The translations under genes were made by a program, and so were the position numbers. This document shows, one piece after another, positions 12,842 through 21,991 of a DNA stretch of 64,000 nt. The stretch is from assembly GCA_017535635.1 (NCBI GenBank), contig JAFXTU010000011.1:1-64000 (forward strand), in the 5' to 3' direction. Below the pieces are notes generated by a model. It saw nothing but the letters and a program-made list of their open reading frames with translations. It had not been told where the DNA came from and searched no databases. How positions within the stretch are numbered: the first letter of the stretch is position 1; the number at the start of each line of letters is the position of its first letter. The stretch is from Oscillospiraceae bacterium (lineage in GTDB: Bacteria; Bacillota; Clostridia; Oscillospirales; Oscillospiraceae).

Positions 12842-15724
12842 ATGGCAGAGTATAAGCGCGTATCCCGGTACTACCCCGGCTGCGACGGGACGAAGCTGGC
12901 GGTGGACCTGTACATCCCCGCTTCGGAGGAGCCGGTCCCCGTGCTGGTGGAGTGCGGCTATGAGGACCGGCGCCGCAGCTTCGAGGGGCGGCGGGAAACC
13001 CTGGAGCGGTTTCTGGCGGCGGGCTATGCCCTGGCACTCATCGAGCCCCGGGGCTTCGGGGCCAGCTTCGGGGTGAGCGAGGGTTTCTTCTCCCCCCGGG
13101 ACGCGGAGGACCTGGCGGCCATCGTGGACGCCATCACCCTGGAAGCCTGGTGCAACGGCCGCGCCGGCTCCTTCGGCGGGTCCAACAAGGGGCAGAGCCA
13201 GCAGCTGATGCTGACCCGGCAGCCCCAGCGGCTCTTCGCCGCCGCCCCCTGCGACTGCAACCCGGACTTCTACTACCAGAATTTCACCAACGGGGCCTCC
13301 GCCCTGCCCCGGATGCCGGGGCACCACGCCGCCGTGGAAACGATCGGCACGCCGGTGGACGAGGACCCCGCCCCGGATTACCCCCTGGCCCACGAGGCCC
13401 TGGAGTGCCACAAGCTGAATCTGGGCTTTCTGGAGCAGCACGTGCCCAACATGTTCCGGGACCAGGTGAACCCCCGCATCGGCTACGCCCCCAACCTGGA
13501 GATCCCCGCCTGGTCGTACATGGAGAAGATCCGCCACGGCCATGTGCAGGTCTACCAGAACGCCGCCTGGTTCGACCCCGGCTGCACCGGGGAGATCTTC
13601 GGCTGGAAGAGCTGGGGCGGCAAGCTCCTCCTGGGCCCCTGGCGGCACTGTGAGATCTACCGGGGCGGCAGCGACCTGCCCGGCGGCGGCTGGGACTGGG
13701 TCGCCGAGCACATCCGCTTCTTCGACCCCATTTTGAAGGGCCGGGAGAACAGCTCCGGGGAGGAGCCTCCCATTCTCTACTACACCCAGGGGGCGGAGGA
13801 AGGGGAGGAGTGGCGCTACGCCGCCGACCTGCCCCTGGACACCCAGACCCAGCCGGACCTGTACCTCACCGCCCAGGGGGGCATGGGCCAGACGGTCCCG
13901 GCGGCGGGGAAGCTCAGCTACACGACCCGGGAGGACCTGAGCCTCTATCCCGGCTTCGGCAGGCTGGACCGGCGCATCACCGCGGATATGGGGGATTACG
14001 AATCCAAAAGCCTCTGCTTTACCCTCCCGCCCCTGAAATACGATCTGGAGCTCACGGGCATCCCGGTGCTGAACCTGTGGGTCACCTCCACCCACGCCGA
14101 CGGGAACTTCATCGCCGCTCTGGACGAGGTCCTGCCCGACGGCACCAGCCGCTTCCTTACCGAGGGGGCCATGCGCGCCGGCCACGCCAAAACCCAGCCC
14201 GGCACCGTGCGGGACGCCTTCGGCGTCCCCTACCACCGGGGATACCGAGCCGACGCGGTGAGCCTGTCGGAGGACAAGCCCACCCTCCTCTCCTTCAACC
14301 TGGAGGCCCTGTCCCGGATCGTGAAGAAGGGCAGCAGCCTCCGGGTCGCCCTGAGCTGCGGCGGCAGCGGCTACGACCAGCCCGAGGGCTTCCCGGCGGA
14401 GGCCCCCACCGTCACCGTCCATGTGGGCGGGGCCTTCGCCTCCTTCCTCCGCCTGCCGGTGATCGCGCCCAACGTGACGAAGTTCAGCGGCGTCCTCAGC
14501 CTGGACGGAAAGGTGGAAGAGGCCAGCGTCTACGCCTTCAAGCGGGCGGTGTACATCCAGCGGGAGGGCCGGAACTGGCAGAAATTCGACTGCCTCCAGG
14601 TTTACCTCCAGGAGGGAAACCTCTGCTTCGTCACGGAGGCCTTCACCGCGATCCGCCAGCCCTCGCCGGGAGGAATGGTGCTCACCATCTCCGCCCCCGG
14701 CCTGGCCTTTACCGGCTGCGGCAAGCTGCCCCGTACCTGGACCCTGGGGGAGAAGAGCTGGGAACTCAAGCGGAGCCTGCCCGCCTTCCCCGGCCCGAAG
14801 CTTCCCAAGACCACCTTCCGAAACCTCTACGTGGCCACGGTTCCCGTAGCCAAAGAGGCCCCCGGCCAGGCTAATCCCCAGCCCCGGCACACCCTGGACC
14901 TCTTTGTGGACCTGATCCTGCCGGAGACGGGGGAGAGGCCCTTCCCCTGCGCCGTGTACATCCACGGCTTCGGCGGCTCCAACCACGACTTTGAGGCGAA
15001 CGCGCCGGATTTCCTGGCCCTGGGGATCGCCGTGGCCTCCATCGACTACCGGCTCCCGCCCCCCAGCCCCTGGCCTGCCTGCGGGCACGACGCCAAGGCC
15101 TGCATCCGCTATCTGAAGGCCCACGCCGGGGAGCTGGGGCTGGACAGAGACCGCTTCGCGGTGCTGGGCGGCTCCATGGGGGGCCACCTCACGGCCATGA
15201 TCGCCGCCTGCAACGGGAGCCGGGAGGACGAGGGGGAGATCGGCGGCAATACGGAATTTGACAGCAGCGTGAAGGCCGCCTGCGCCTCCTTCCCCTTCAC
15301 GGACTTCTTCACCATGGGGGACGACTGCGCCGCCGTCTGGCCCCTGCAGCCGGACCGGGTCGCCCGCTGCGACGGGCCCTACGCCCCTTTGGGCTCCATG
15401 CTGGGCTACGTGGGCCCCGGCAGGGGGATGGGGGAGCTGAAAACCCATCTTTACGACCCGGACCCCAGGTATCAGGCCCTGCTGGAAAAGGCCAGGGACG
15501 CCAGCCCCATCAGCCATGTGACGGAGAAGAGCGCCCCCACGGTCCTGGTCCACGGCATCTTTGAGTGCGGCATCCAGGTCCCCATGGGCCAGAGCCTCCG
15601 CTTCTTCGAGGCCCTGACGAGGAAGGGGGTCAAGAGCCTGCTTTTATGCAACAACAACGGCGTCTACGGCGCCGACCCGGAGGTAAGGCGGGCGGTAGTG
15701 GAGTTCATCGCCTTCCGGGTCTGA
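12842..15724 (+). CDS. CocE/NonD-type hydrolase fused to a second alpha/beta hydrolase
   Basis: 960 residues, far longer than a single CocE enzyme. Residues 1-300 are an alpha/beta hydrolase of the CocE / X-Pro peptidase S15 class with nucleophile S110 in AGSFGGS. About 320-560 is the jelly-roll cap typical of that class (LWVTSTHADGNF). Residues about 690-960 are a second hydrolase: oxyanion HGFGGSNHDF, VASIDYRLPPPSPWPA, and nucleophile about S777 in GGSMGGH. In the second domain the usual catalytic Asp and His near the end read FECGIQVP and NGVYGAD, so the His seems replaced by Tyr. No signal peptide, so cytoplasmic. Substrate unknown, probably an ester or amide. One continuous frame, own promoter. 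Confidence 0.8.
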   Translation: MAEYKRVSRYYPGCDGTKLAVDLYIPASEEPVPVLVECGYEDRRRSFEGRRETLERFLAAGYALALIEPRGFGASFGVSEGFFSPRDAEDLAAIVDAITLEAWCNGRAGSFGGSNKGQSQQLMLTRQPQRLFAAAPCDCNPDFYYQNFTNGASALPRMPGHHAAVETIGTPVDEDPAPDYPLAHEALECHKLNLGFLEQHVPNMFRDQVNPRIGYAPNLEIPAWSYMEKIRHGHVQVYQNAAWFDPGCTGEIFGWKSWGGKLLLGPWRHCEIYRGGSDLPGGGWDWVAEHIRFFDPILKGRENSSGEEPPILYYTQGAEEGEEWRYAADLPLDTQTQPDLYLTAQGGMGQTVPAAGKLSYTTREDLSLYPGFGRLDRRITADMGDYESKSLCFTLPPLKYDLELTGIPVLNLWVTSTHADGNFIAALDEVLPDGTSRFLTEGAMRAGHAKTQPGTVRDAFGVPYHRGYRADAVSLSEDKPTLLSFNLEALSRIVKKGSSLRVALSCGGSGYDQPEGFPAEAPTVTVHVGGAFASFLRLPVIAPNVTKFSGVLSLDGKVEEASVYAFKRAVYIQREGRNWQKFDCLQVYLQEGNLCFVTEAFTAIRQPSPGGMVLTISAPGLAFTGCGKLPRTWTLGEKSWELKRSLPAFPGPKLPKTTFRNLYVATVPVAKEAPGQANPQPRHTLDLFVDLILPETGERPFPCAVYIHGFGGSNHDFEANAPDFLALGIAVASIDYRLPPPSPWPACGHDAKACIRYLKAHAGELGLDRDRFAVLGGSMGGHLTAMIAACNGSREDEGEIGGNTEFDSSVKAACASFPFTDFFTMGDDCAAVWPLQPDRVARCDGPYAPLGSMLGYVGPGRGMGELKTHLYDPDPRYQALLEKARDASPISHVTEKSAPTVLVHGIFECGIQVPMGQSLRFFEALTRKGVKSLLLCNNNGVYGADPEVRRAVVEFIAFRV

Positions 15725-15756
15725 GCCGATCCGCCGAAAAACGCGGAAGGAACGGC

Positions 15757-15785
15757 TTGCCTTTGTGGAAAAAATAGGATAAACT
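15757..15785 (+). promoter_or_regulatory. Promoter for membrane diguanylate cyclase
   Basis: TTGCCT, 17-bp spacer, TAAACT. The -10 and following bases (TAAACTGAG) match those of the promoter at 40152-40180. Confidence 0.65.
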
Positions 15786-15836
15786 GAGGGCCTGAGTTCG
15801 TTCCCCGGAATTCACCGGAAAGGAGGCGGGAAGGAA

Positions 15837-17027
15837 ATGAACCAGTACTACACCTCGATCATACTCCTGTCTCTGGTATCCCTGGGGATCCTGTGCGTCC
15901 TGGTGAACGAGAACGGGCGGATCCCCGAGGAGAGCAAGCGGCTTTCCCGCCTGTCCTGTCTGATCATCGCCCTTTCCGCCCTGGCGGAATGGACCGGGCT
16001 GCTCCTGGACGGCAGGGAAAACCTGCCAAAATGGCTGCTGACGGCGGTCAAGTGCGCGGATTATATCCTGACGCCCCTGGCCGGCGGCGCCCTGGCGGGA
16101 GAACTGAAGATCCGAAACCGCGTGCATAAGGCGCTGCTGGGCATCCTCGCCGCCAACGCCGTCTTCCAGGTGGTCGCCTGCTTCGGCGGCTGGATGGTGC
16201 AGATCGACGAGCACCATCATTACAGCCACGGCCCGCTGTACGTCGTCTACGTCCTGGCCTATTTCGCGGTCCTGGCCCTGGTCATTGCGGAGATGATCCT
16301 CTACGGGAAACGCTTCCGCCGCCAGAACCGGCGCTCCGTTTACGCGGTTTTGGTCCTGGTGGTTTTCGGGATCGGCCTGCAGGAGGTGCTGGGCGGAGAA
16401 GTCAGGACCGCCTACATCGCCCTGACCCTGGGGGCGATCCTCTTGTTCATCCACAAGCTGGAATTTGCCCAGATGACCACGGATGAGCATCTGGAGGAGC
16501 AGACTATCCTGCTCTCCACCGACGCGCTCACCGGGCTCCTGAGCCGCCATGCCTATTCCCAGGCCCTGAGGAAGCTGGAGGATGGAAGTCCTCTTCCGCC
16601 GGACCTGGCCGCGGTCTCCATCGACGTCAACGGCCTGAAGGACGTTAACGACAGCCTGGGACATGCCGCCGGAGACGAGCTGATCTGCGGCGCGGCCCGG
16701 TGCATCCGGGAGGTGTTCGGCGAGTCGGCCCAGTGCTATCGCACCGGGGGAGACGAGTTCATCGTTCTCACCCGTCTGGAGAGAAGGCAGGCGGAGGCGG
16801 CCCTTGCGCGGCTGACGCAGGAGGCCTCCCGCTGGCAGGGCGAAGCAGCGAAGGAGCTGCGGCTGGCGGCGGGCTTTGCCCTGGCTTCGGAGCATGCCGG
16901 CCTGTCTGCGGAGAAGCTGGTGATCGAGGCGGACCGGGGGATGTACGTGGAGAAGGCCGCCTATTACCGGGAGAGCGGGAAGGAGCCGAGAAGCTCCCGG
17001 GGAGCCTTGCCGGCGCAGCCGGAATAG
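15837..17027 (+). CDS. Membrane diguanylate cyclase (GGDEF)
   Basis: 396 residues. About seven hydrophobic helices fill residues 1-205, with a His-rich loop (DEHHHYSHG) between helices. The C-terminal GGDEF domain (about 230-385) keeps the catalytic motif GGDEF at 304-308 and the substrate segment DVNGLKDVND. No RxxD inhibition site lies before the motif. It makes cyclic-di-GMP from GTP in response to an unknown signal sensed by the membrane part. AGGAGG-type site upstream of the ATG. Monocistronic between its own promoter and a strong terminator. Confidence 0.88.
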   Translation: MNQYYTSIILLSLVSLGILCVLVNENGRIPEESKRLSRLSCLIIALSALAEWTGLLLDGRENLPKWLLTAVKCADYILTPLAGGALAGELKIRNRVHKALLGILAANAVFQVVACFGGWMVQIDEHHHYSHGPLYVVYVLAYFAVLALVIAEMILYGKRFRRQNRRSVYAVLVLVVFGIGLQEVLGGEVRTAYIALTLGAILLFIHKLEFAQMTTDEHLEEQTILLSTDALTGLLSRHAYSQALRKLEDGSPLPPDLAAVSIDVNGLKDVNDSLGHAAGDELICGAARCIREVFGESAQCYRTGGDEFIVLTRLERRQAEAALARLTQEASRWQGEAAKELRLAAGFALASEHAGLSAEKLVIEADRGMYVEKAAYYRESGKEPRSSRGALPAQPE

Positions 17028-17045
17028 AGAAAAAACGTATAATGA

Positions 17046-17091
17046 AAAGGCCCCGATGCGGCGCAAAGAACAGCGCCGCATCGGGGCCTTT
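17046..17091. terminator. Strong bidirectional terminator
   Basis: 19-bp perfect stem with 8-base loop between converging genes; AAAGG and CCTTT at its base supply T-runs in both directions. Confidence 0.85.
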
Positions 17092-17105
17092 ACTTTTGGT
17101 GCGCC

Positions 17106-17759
17106 TCAGCCGATCTCCCAGAGGACCGTCACCGTATCTGAAACCTGGATGTCCTCCGGCTCGATGTCCATGTCGAAGCTGCCTTCCGCCATGTTCTTGG
17201 CGGAGGCGAGCATGCTGCGGTTCATGGGGCGGGCTTCAAAGCGGATCTCCCCCCAGGAATAGTCGATGCTCTGTATCTGACCCAGGGCGACGCCGGCGGC
17301 CTGGGTCAGGACGGCGGCCTTCTCCCGGGCGTCGGCCACGGCCTTCCCCAACAGGGCATTTTTCGCCGCCTCCGGGTCTCCCACCGTGTAGCTGAGACTG
17401 AATTCCGCTCTCACCGGGCTCCTGGCCAGGGCGTAGAGAATCTTTCCCAGCCGCCCGTTATCCGAGGGAAATTCCGCCTTCGTCCGGTGCTGGTAGCGGT
17501 AGCCCTTGAAGCGCTGCTTGTAGACCCCCTCCTCCTGGTAGCCCTCGTACTCCGCGTCCACCTGGAAGCTCAGGGTCTTCAGATCGCTGCGCAGGAAGCC
17601 GAAGCCTGCCAGCAGGTCCCGCAGGGACTCCGTGTCCTCCGCGGAGCGGCGGAGGGCGTCAGCGTATTCCGGCTCGGTCCCCTCCAGGGAGAGGGTGATC
17701 ACGGTGGTATCCGGGTGGAGCTTCAGCTGCCCCCGGCCCGTGACTCGTATGGTCCGCAT
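17106..17759 (-). CDS. SIMPL-domain (DUF541) protein
   Basis: 217 residues, AAAGGAG before the ATG. It opens with IRVTGRGQLKLHPDTTVITLSLEG, typical of the SIMPL/BP26 fold, and spans a single domain with the alternating strand/helix pattern to the end. No signal peptide or lipobox, unlike many periplasmic relatives, so this copy is probably cytoplasmic or exported another way. Family members form oligomeric rings; biochemical role unknown. It lies 25 bases after the DUF3795 gene on the same strand. Confidence 0.8.
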   Translation of the reverse strand: MRTIRVTGRGQLKLHPDTTVITLSLEGTEPEYADALRRSAEDTESLRDLLAGFGFLRSDLKTLSFQVDAEYEGYQEEGVYKQRFKGYRYQHRTKAEFPSDNGRLGKILYALARSPVRAEFSLSYTVGDPEAAKNALLGKAVADAREKAAVLTQAAGVALGQIQSIDYSWGEIRFEARPMNRSMLASAKNMAEGSFDMDIEPEDIQVSDTVTVLWEIG

Positions 17760-17784
17760 GCCTTCTCCTTTCCCTGGGCCGGAG

Positions 17785-18216
17785 TCACTCCGCCGGGTGC
17801 TTCGCGCCGCAAGCCGAGCAGAGACCGGTATGGACGGAGACGGCGCCGGAGCATTCTTTGCAGGACCACTTCGCCCGCTCCTCCGCCAGGAAGGTCTCCA
17901 TCCCCGCCTCCCGGATCCGCTTCAGGTTCTGGAGGGGGGATTCCCGCAGGGGATAGTCCCCCATATAGCGGTTTTCCTTCTCCATCACGTCCTCGCAGGG
18001 GTAGTCCGGGCATTCGTCGCAGAAGCGGTAGCGGTGTTCCTTGTATTTCGCGCACTTCATGATGCCGCAGATCTGGGAGCAGTAGAAGAATTTGTGCTCC
18101 TCCGGCCCGTTGCAGCCGGGACAGGGATTTACTTTGCTCTGGGCCATCATGCACAGGCTGCAGTCCAGCCCGCAGGGCACGATCATCTCCGCCGTAAACA
18201 GGTGTTCCGTTCCCAT
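17785..18216 (-). CDS. Cys-rich DUF3795-type protein
   Basis: 143 residues from the ATG that has AAGGAGG upstream. Cysteine groups suggest several metal sites: PCGLDCSLCMM, NPCPGCNGPEE, CSQICGIMKCAKYK, FCDECPDYPCE, and a zinc-ribbon-like end (CKECSGAVSVHTGLCSACG). This matches the DUF3795 pattern common in anaerobes, with an added C-terminal ribbon. Function unknown; likely a zinc or Fe-S protein in the cytoplasm. Probably co-transcribed with the SIMPL gene. Confidence 0.8.
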   Translation of the reverse strand: MGTEHLFTAEMIVPCGLDCSLCMMAQSKVNPCPGCNGPEEHKFFYCSQICGIMKCAKYKEHRYRFCDECPDYPCEDVMEKENRYMGDYPLRESPLQNLKRIREAGMETFLAEERAKWSCKECSGAVSVHTGLCSACGAKHPAE

Positions 18217-18347
18217 AGTTGCCTCCTTGAATTCTGTTTTTCGTTCCCGCCCTTGAAACAGCAGGATCATCCTTTCTCCCATGCTCCTTCAGAGGACGCA
18301 GGTTTCTCTTCCATTCCAACTTGTGCGGCATTCACAGCCGCCCTCGC

Positions 18348-19115
18348 TTATATCCGCACGGTCTCCCATGCGACATCTCCGGGCAGGGGCACGATCAGCA
18401 TCCCCGCCGCGCCGGGGGCAAGCTCATATTTGTCGAAGACCACCGTGATGACGCCACCCTCCGCGATAAAGAAATCGATTTCCGGGACAGTAAGCTTTTC
18501 CAGGGCATCCAGGGGCGTATTCCCCTGAAAGTCCGCCATTTCGACGAGCTCCGGATATTTTTCCTTCAGTCCGCACGCTATGACGCTTTTGATCCTGTCC
18601 TCCGATCCGGGCAGGAGATCGTTCAGATACAACCGTTCGCCGGAAAGACGGTCAAAGGCATAGCCATTGATACCATAGTCCAGGACCCCTCCCATATACC
18701 AGTCGTAGGACAGAGAGATGCTGATCCAGCGCTGGGAGCAGTCCCGCACTTGGGCGGTCCAGCAGTCCCGATAGGGGTTTTCTGCCGAAGGGGTACCAGG
18801 AGCGGCGGAGGCGAGAATCTCCCGGACCCGACCCAGCTCCTTCTCCGCAAAGTCCCCGTACAGGGACAGAAAGAAATCGTTAAAGCGGTCCGCTGCAGAA
18901 GAGGCTTCCGTCAGGACGGGGATCTCGAAGAACAGCTCCGCATTCTCGTTTCCGGCGTCCAGATCAAAGTGTCGGATGGCAACGGATGGGGCCTGTGCCG
19001 CCGCGCCGCTTTTGATCCTGCGTCCGTTCCCCGGTCCGCAGGCACAGAGGCTCAGCAGCAGCGCGGGAAGAAGCAAAAGCGTCGCGGCCCTGCGGCTTGC
19101 GTTCTGTTTTCTCAC
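18348..19115 (-). CDS. Lipoprotein with DUF3298/RsiV-like C-terminus
   Basis: 255 residues from a GTG start with AAAGGAG upstream; the longer reading lacks a ribosome site. Residues 1-25 form a lipoprotein signal (Lys/Arg, Leu-rich core, lipobox SLCAC), so it is exported and lipid-anchored. The body has FDLDAGNENAELFFEIPVL, a mid region with the LSYDWYMGG strand, and an end (IAEGGVITVVFDKYELAPGA) that resembles DUF3298/RsiV-type domains, where this phrase is characteristic. RsiV binds lysozyme; whether this protein does is unknown. No sigma factor is next to it. Confidence 0.75.
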   Translation of the reverse strand: MRKQNASRRAATLLLLPALLLSLCACGPGNGRRIKSGAAAQAPSVAIRHFDLDAGNENAELFFEIPVLTEASSAADRFNDFFLSLYGDFAEKELGRVREILASAAPGTPSAENPYRDCWTAQVRDCSQRWISISLSYDWYMGGVLDYGINGYAFDRLSGERLYLNDLLPGSEDRIKSVIACGLKEKYPELVEMADFQGNTPLDALEKLTVPEIDFFIAEGGVITVVFDKYELAPGAAGMLIVPLPGDVAWETVRI

Positions 19116-19212
19116 GACGATTCTCCTTTGGGACCCTTTCTTTCGGCGAAGAGTGCCATTCTTCGGAAGCCGCATAGCATCATCGATCCGGGAGAGCAGG
19201 GGCGGACGTCCG

Positions 19213-19545
19213 TCATACCCGGTTCTCCAGTGCCAAAAGTCCAAAGTCGACTAAAAGCCCGACACCGACGGGGAGCCCAACGGAAATGAAAGCTTTAGAC
19301 GCATCACTGAGATCGGGATTATTCTTGACGATGTTGTGCGCCAGCACAACCCCGCCCGCCGCACCGGCCAGGCCTACCCCAACGTATTTCGCGCCGGTTT
19401 TAAGCTCCTCTTTGTTTTCCTGGATGAAGCTTCCGATTTTCGCCGCGCCCCGAAAAGCCGAAGAGGCTGTATCCATGAGGCCGTCCATCGCGACCACCGG
19501 CTGCAGGGAAAACATCGATTCGTCCATCATCATCAGTTCGTTCAT
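19213..19545 (-). CDS. Small glycine-rich hydrophobic protein, unknown
   Basis: 110 residues from the ATG with GGAAAGGAG upstream. Starts with a Met-rich segment (MNELMMMDESMF), then an amphipathic region, and two hydrophobic stretches: YVGVGLAGAAGGVVLAHNIV and FISVGLPVGVGLLVDFGLLAL. These could be two membrane helices or a glycine-zipper hairpin. Not recognised as a known family. It follows the XRE regulator gene on the same strand (133 bases away) and may be its partner. Confidence 0.6.
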   Translation of the reverse strand: MNELMMMDESMFSLQPVVAMDGLMDTASSAFRGAAKIGSFIQENKEELKTGAKYVGVGLAGAAGGVVLAHNIVKNNPDLSDASKAFISVGLPVGVGLLVDFGLLALENRV

Positions 19546-19677
19546 GGTCGTCTCCTTTCCGCCGCTGTTGGGCGTTCCATATTTCTGCGTACCACCCGCG
19601 GAGCGGAGCCCCCTGTGGAGGGCGTCGGGGGCCCGGCGGGTCAGTGATCCGTTACGACCATAGGATAGCACGACCCG

Positions 19678-20631
19678 TTATGCCTTGTCGTCCACAGTTT
19701 GTGAACTTATATCGGAAGAAGCCTCGGAGTCAACGGCAAAAAAACGTTCCGCGTATTGATTATGGACGGAGCAGAAGGCTCTCAGCATTTCGATGCCGAT
19801 CCTATGGCTGAGTTCATAGCCCAGGGTTGAATTTGCCAGTCCCAGAAAGTAGGTAAGGGCTAAATAATAGTCTGCCAAGTCTGCCAAGTCTCCCGACTTC
19901 TTAAGGGAGATCAGCATTTCTGTTATTTCTGCAAGAGAAAACGAAACAGAGAACGTCTCAGGCTCATCTGAGTCTTTCTTTTGCAGAAAGTCTAGTTCTT
20001 CAAATACTCTCCTACGCCACTTTTCGTCGTTGATCTGCTTAAGCTGTTCGACGATTGCTGATCCCGTTTTGACCAACTCGTGCGGGACCTTGTGGTAAGA
20101 CACGCACATGAACAAAAGTGAGATCTGATTTGCCATGGCTTCCAGCTCGGCGTCCGGATCCTCCATGGCGTAGGCATAACCGGTATAGCTTTCTTGGAAA
20201 GACTTGTTTTGGCTCCGGTGTAATTCTTGAAAACTACTGTTCAAATAAACGCTTGCAGAATAGGTCTCCCGTAAAGCGATGTGGGCGTCATACGCTTTTT
20301 TGAAGTGTTGATTCCGCAGAGCTTTCTCGGAAGAGTGGATCGGATACATAACAAGGGCTGTTTTAATACCGGAGGCTAACTTCTCCTTGGTAATCCGCAG
20401 CTCACCCTTCTCCAAATAGGAATAGTCTCCGTTGAGAAACCGGTCCGCAGTTTCCCCGAAATAAGACGCTATACGCTTCAATGTTTCCATATCCGGGATC
20501 CTGAGTCCGTTTTCGTAGTTGCTTATGGCACTCTTCGCCAGATGCAGCTGGTCTGCCAGCGTCTCCTGCGTGATGCCGCGGGCCTCCCGCAGCCGCCTGA
20601 TGTTGTTTCCCAGCCGGTTTTCTTCGCTCAT
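19678..20631 (-). CDS. XRE-family transcriptional regulator with large C-terminal domain
   Basis: 317 residues, GGGAGGTCAAGG before the ATG. Residues 8-65 are a helix-turn-helix of the XRE/Cro class (IRRLREARGITQETLADQLHLAKSAISNYENG). The remaining 250 residues are helical, TPR-like in look, without a recognised ligand motif. Its DNA is visibly less GC-rich than its neighbours and uses more A/T-ending codons, which suggests recent acquisition. It may sense a peptide or intracellular signal and control nearby genes, for example the small protein downstream. Confidence 0.8.
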   Translation of the reverse strand: MSEENRLGNNIRRLREARGITQETLADQLHLAKSAISNYENGLRIPDMETLKRIASYFGETADRFLNGDYSYLEKGELRITKEKLASGIKTALVMYPIHSSEKALRNQHFKKAYDAHIALRETYSASVYLNSSFQELHRSQNKSFQESYTGYAYAMEDPDAELEAMANQISLLFMCVSYHKVPHELVKTGSAIVEQLKQINDEKWRRRVFEELDFLQKKDSDEPETFSVSFSLAEITEMLISLKKSGDLADLADYYLALTYFLGLANSTLGYELSHRIGIEMLRAFCSVHNQYAERFFAVDSEASSDISSQTVDDKA

Positions 20632-20723
20632 CCTTGACCTCCCTGTTTTTTAAGCGAACGGAGCCCACGGCCTGGCGGTACCCCTGTCTGCCCCGGACTC
20701 CGTTTTTTCGGGCGTTTTCCGCT

Positions 20724-21829
20724 TCACTGCTTCGCCAGCAGCTCCCGGAAGTGGAATTCGTCCGCTCCCCGGGCCACCATGGCCGGGCAGAGCTTGTTGT
20801 GGATGGGGCCGAAGCCGCAGCCCCGGCAGCTCAGGCATTTCTGATAAGGCGCGCCGTAGAGGATGGCCTCGGTGAAGGCCGGGTCCGCCAGCAGGCCGCA
20901 GGCCAGGTCCACGGTGTCGATCAGGTCGTTTTCCAGCAGGTAGGCCACCTGCTCCGGGGTGCGGATGCCGTTCACCAGGGAGACCGGCACCGTCGGCTTC
21001 AGGGCAGAGCGGAGGCGCACCCCCAGGGAGGCGATCTTGTTGTAGGGGAGGCTCTCGTCGTGCTCCAGGGCATCCAGGGGGGCGATGCCGCTGGAGACCT
21101 GGAGAAAGTCACAGCCCGCCTTTACGTACTCCCTCGCCGCGATCACCGCGTCCTCGAAGGTGGGGTCATAGCCGGAGACCCGGGCGGAGATGATGAAGTC
21201 CTCCCCGCAGGCTTCCCTTACGGCCCGGATGACCTCGCAGCCGAAGCGGGCCCGGTTTTCCGGGCTGCCGCCGTACTCGTCCTCCCGCCGGTTCACCCCG
21301 GAGGCGAAGTCGTTGATGAGGTAGCTGTGGCAGGCGTGGAGCTGCACCCCGTCGTAGCCCGCCTTCCGGGCCCGCACCGCCGCAGCGGCAAACTCCCCCA
21401 CGATGCGCCGGATGTCCTCCGGCTCAGCTCCTTCACTTCGCTCTTCTGCCCGAAGGCCTCCCGGACCATTTTGCTGGGGCCCACCAGGGGGCCGCAGGCG
21501 GGATGGGTCCCCAGGCCGCCGTAGTGGAGCTGGGGCACCACCAGGGTGTCATATTCGTGGCAGGCGTCGGTGAGCTTCCGGTGCCCCTCGATCTGCCCAT
21601 CCTCCCAAAGACCCAGCTGGGAGGGGGCCAGCCGCGCTTCCTTGGCCACGCAGGTGGCCTCCACGCAGATGAAGGCGCACTGGTGCTTCGCCCGCTCGGC
21701 GTAGTGGGCCACGAAGTCCTCCGTCACCCGGCCGTCCTCCCCGGCGATGAATTTCACCGTGGGGGCCATGGTGACCCGGTTTTTCGCCGTGCGTTTCCCG
21801 ATGACGATGGGGTCTGTCGCTTTTGCCAT
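20724..21829 (-). pseudogene. Frameshifted old-yellow-enzyme oxidoreductase
   Basis: AGGAGG precedes the ATG at 21829. The first frame encodes IVIGKRTAKNRVTMAPTVKF onward to KSEVKEL; the rest (VGEFAAAAVRARKAGYDGVQ and on) is in another frame. The break is near 21421, where the minus strand reads AGCCGGAGGAC; one extra C (AGCCCGGAGGAC) would restore LSPEDIRRIVGEF and an enzyme of about 368 residues. It would contain the FMN barrel (HACHSYLINDF, EYGGSPENRARF) and a Cys cluster (CLSCRGCG plus a later Cys) but no FAD/NAD domain, so a shorter relative of the two intact enzymes. True pseudogene or an assembly indel in a C-run. Confidence 0.75.
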
Positions 21830-21991
21830 AGTATATTCCTCCTGTCGGATTGTTTTTTTCTGTCCCGGAAGCGCCCCGCTCCCGCCATGGAAGGGTCTTC
21901 CGCCCCGTCCCGGCTCTTGCGTTCCTTCCCCGTTCATGGTAGTATTATATCATAAAAAACCAAGACCCGAAAGCGGAGAAAGGGAGCTAGC

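Noticed and set aside
12842..15724. Two hydrolase genes joined by a sequencing error
   Set aside because: The frame is continuous with normal codon use through the linker and there is no stop/start or ribosome site between the domains.
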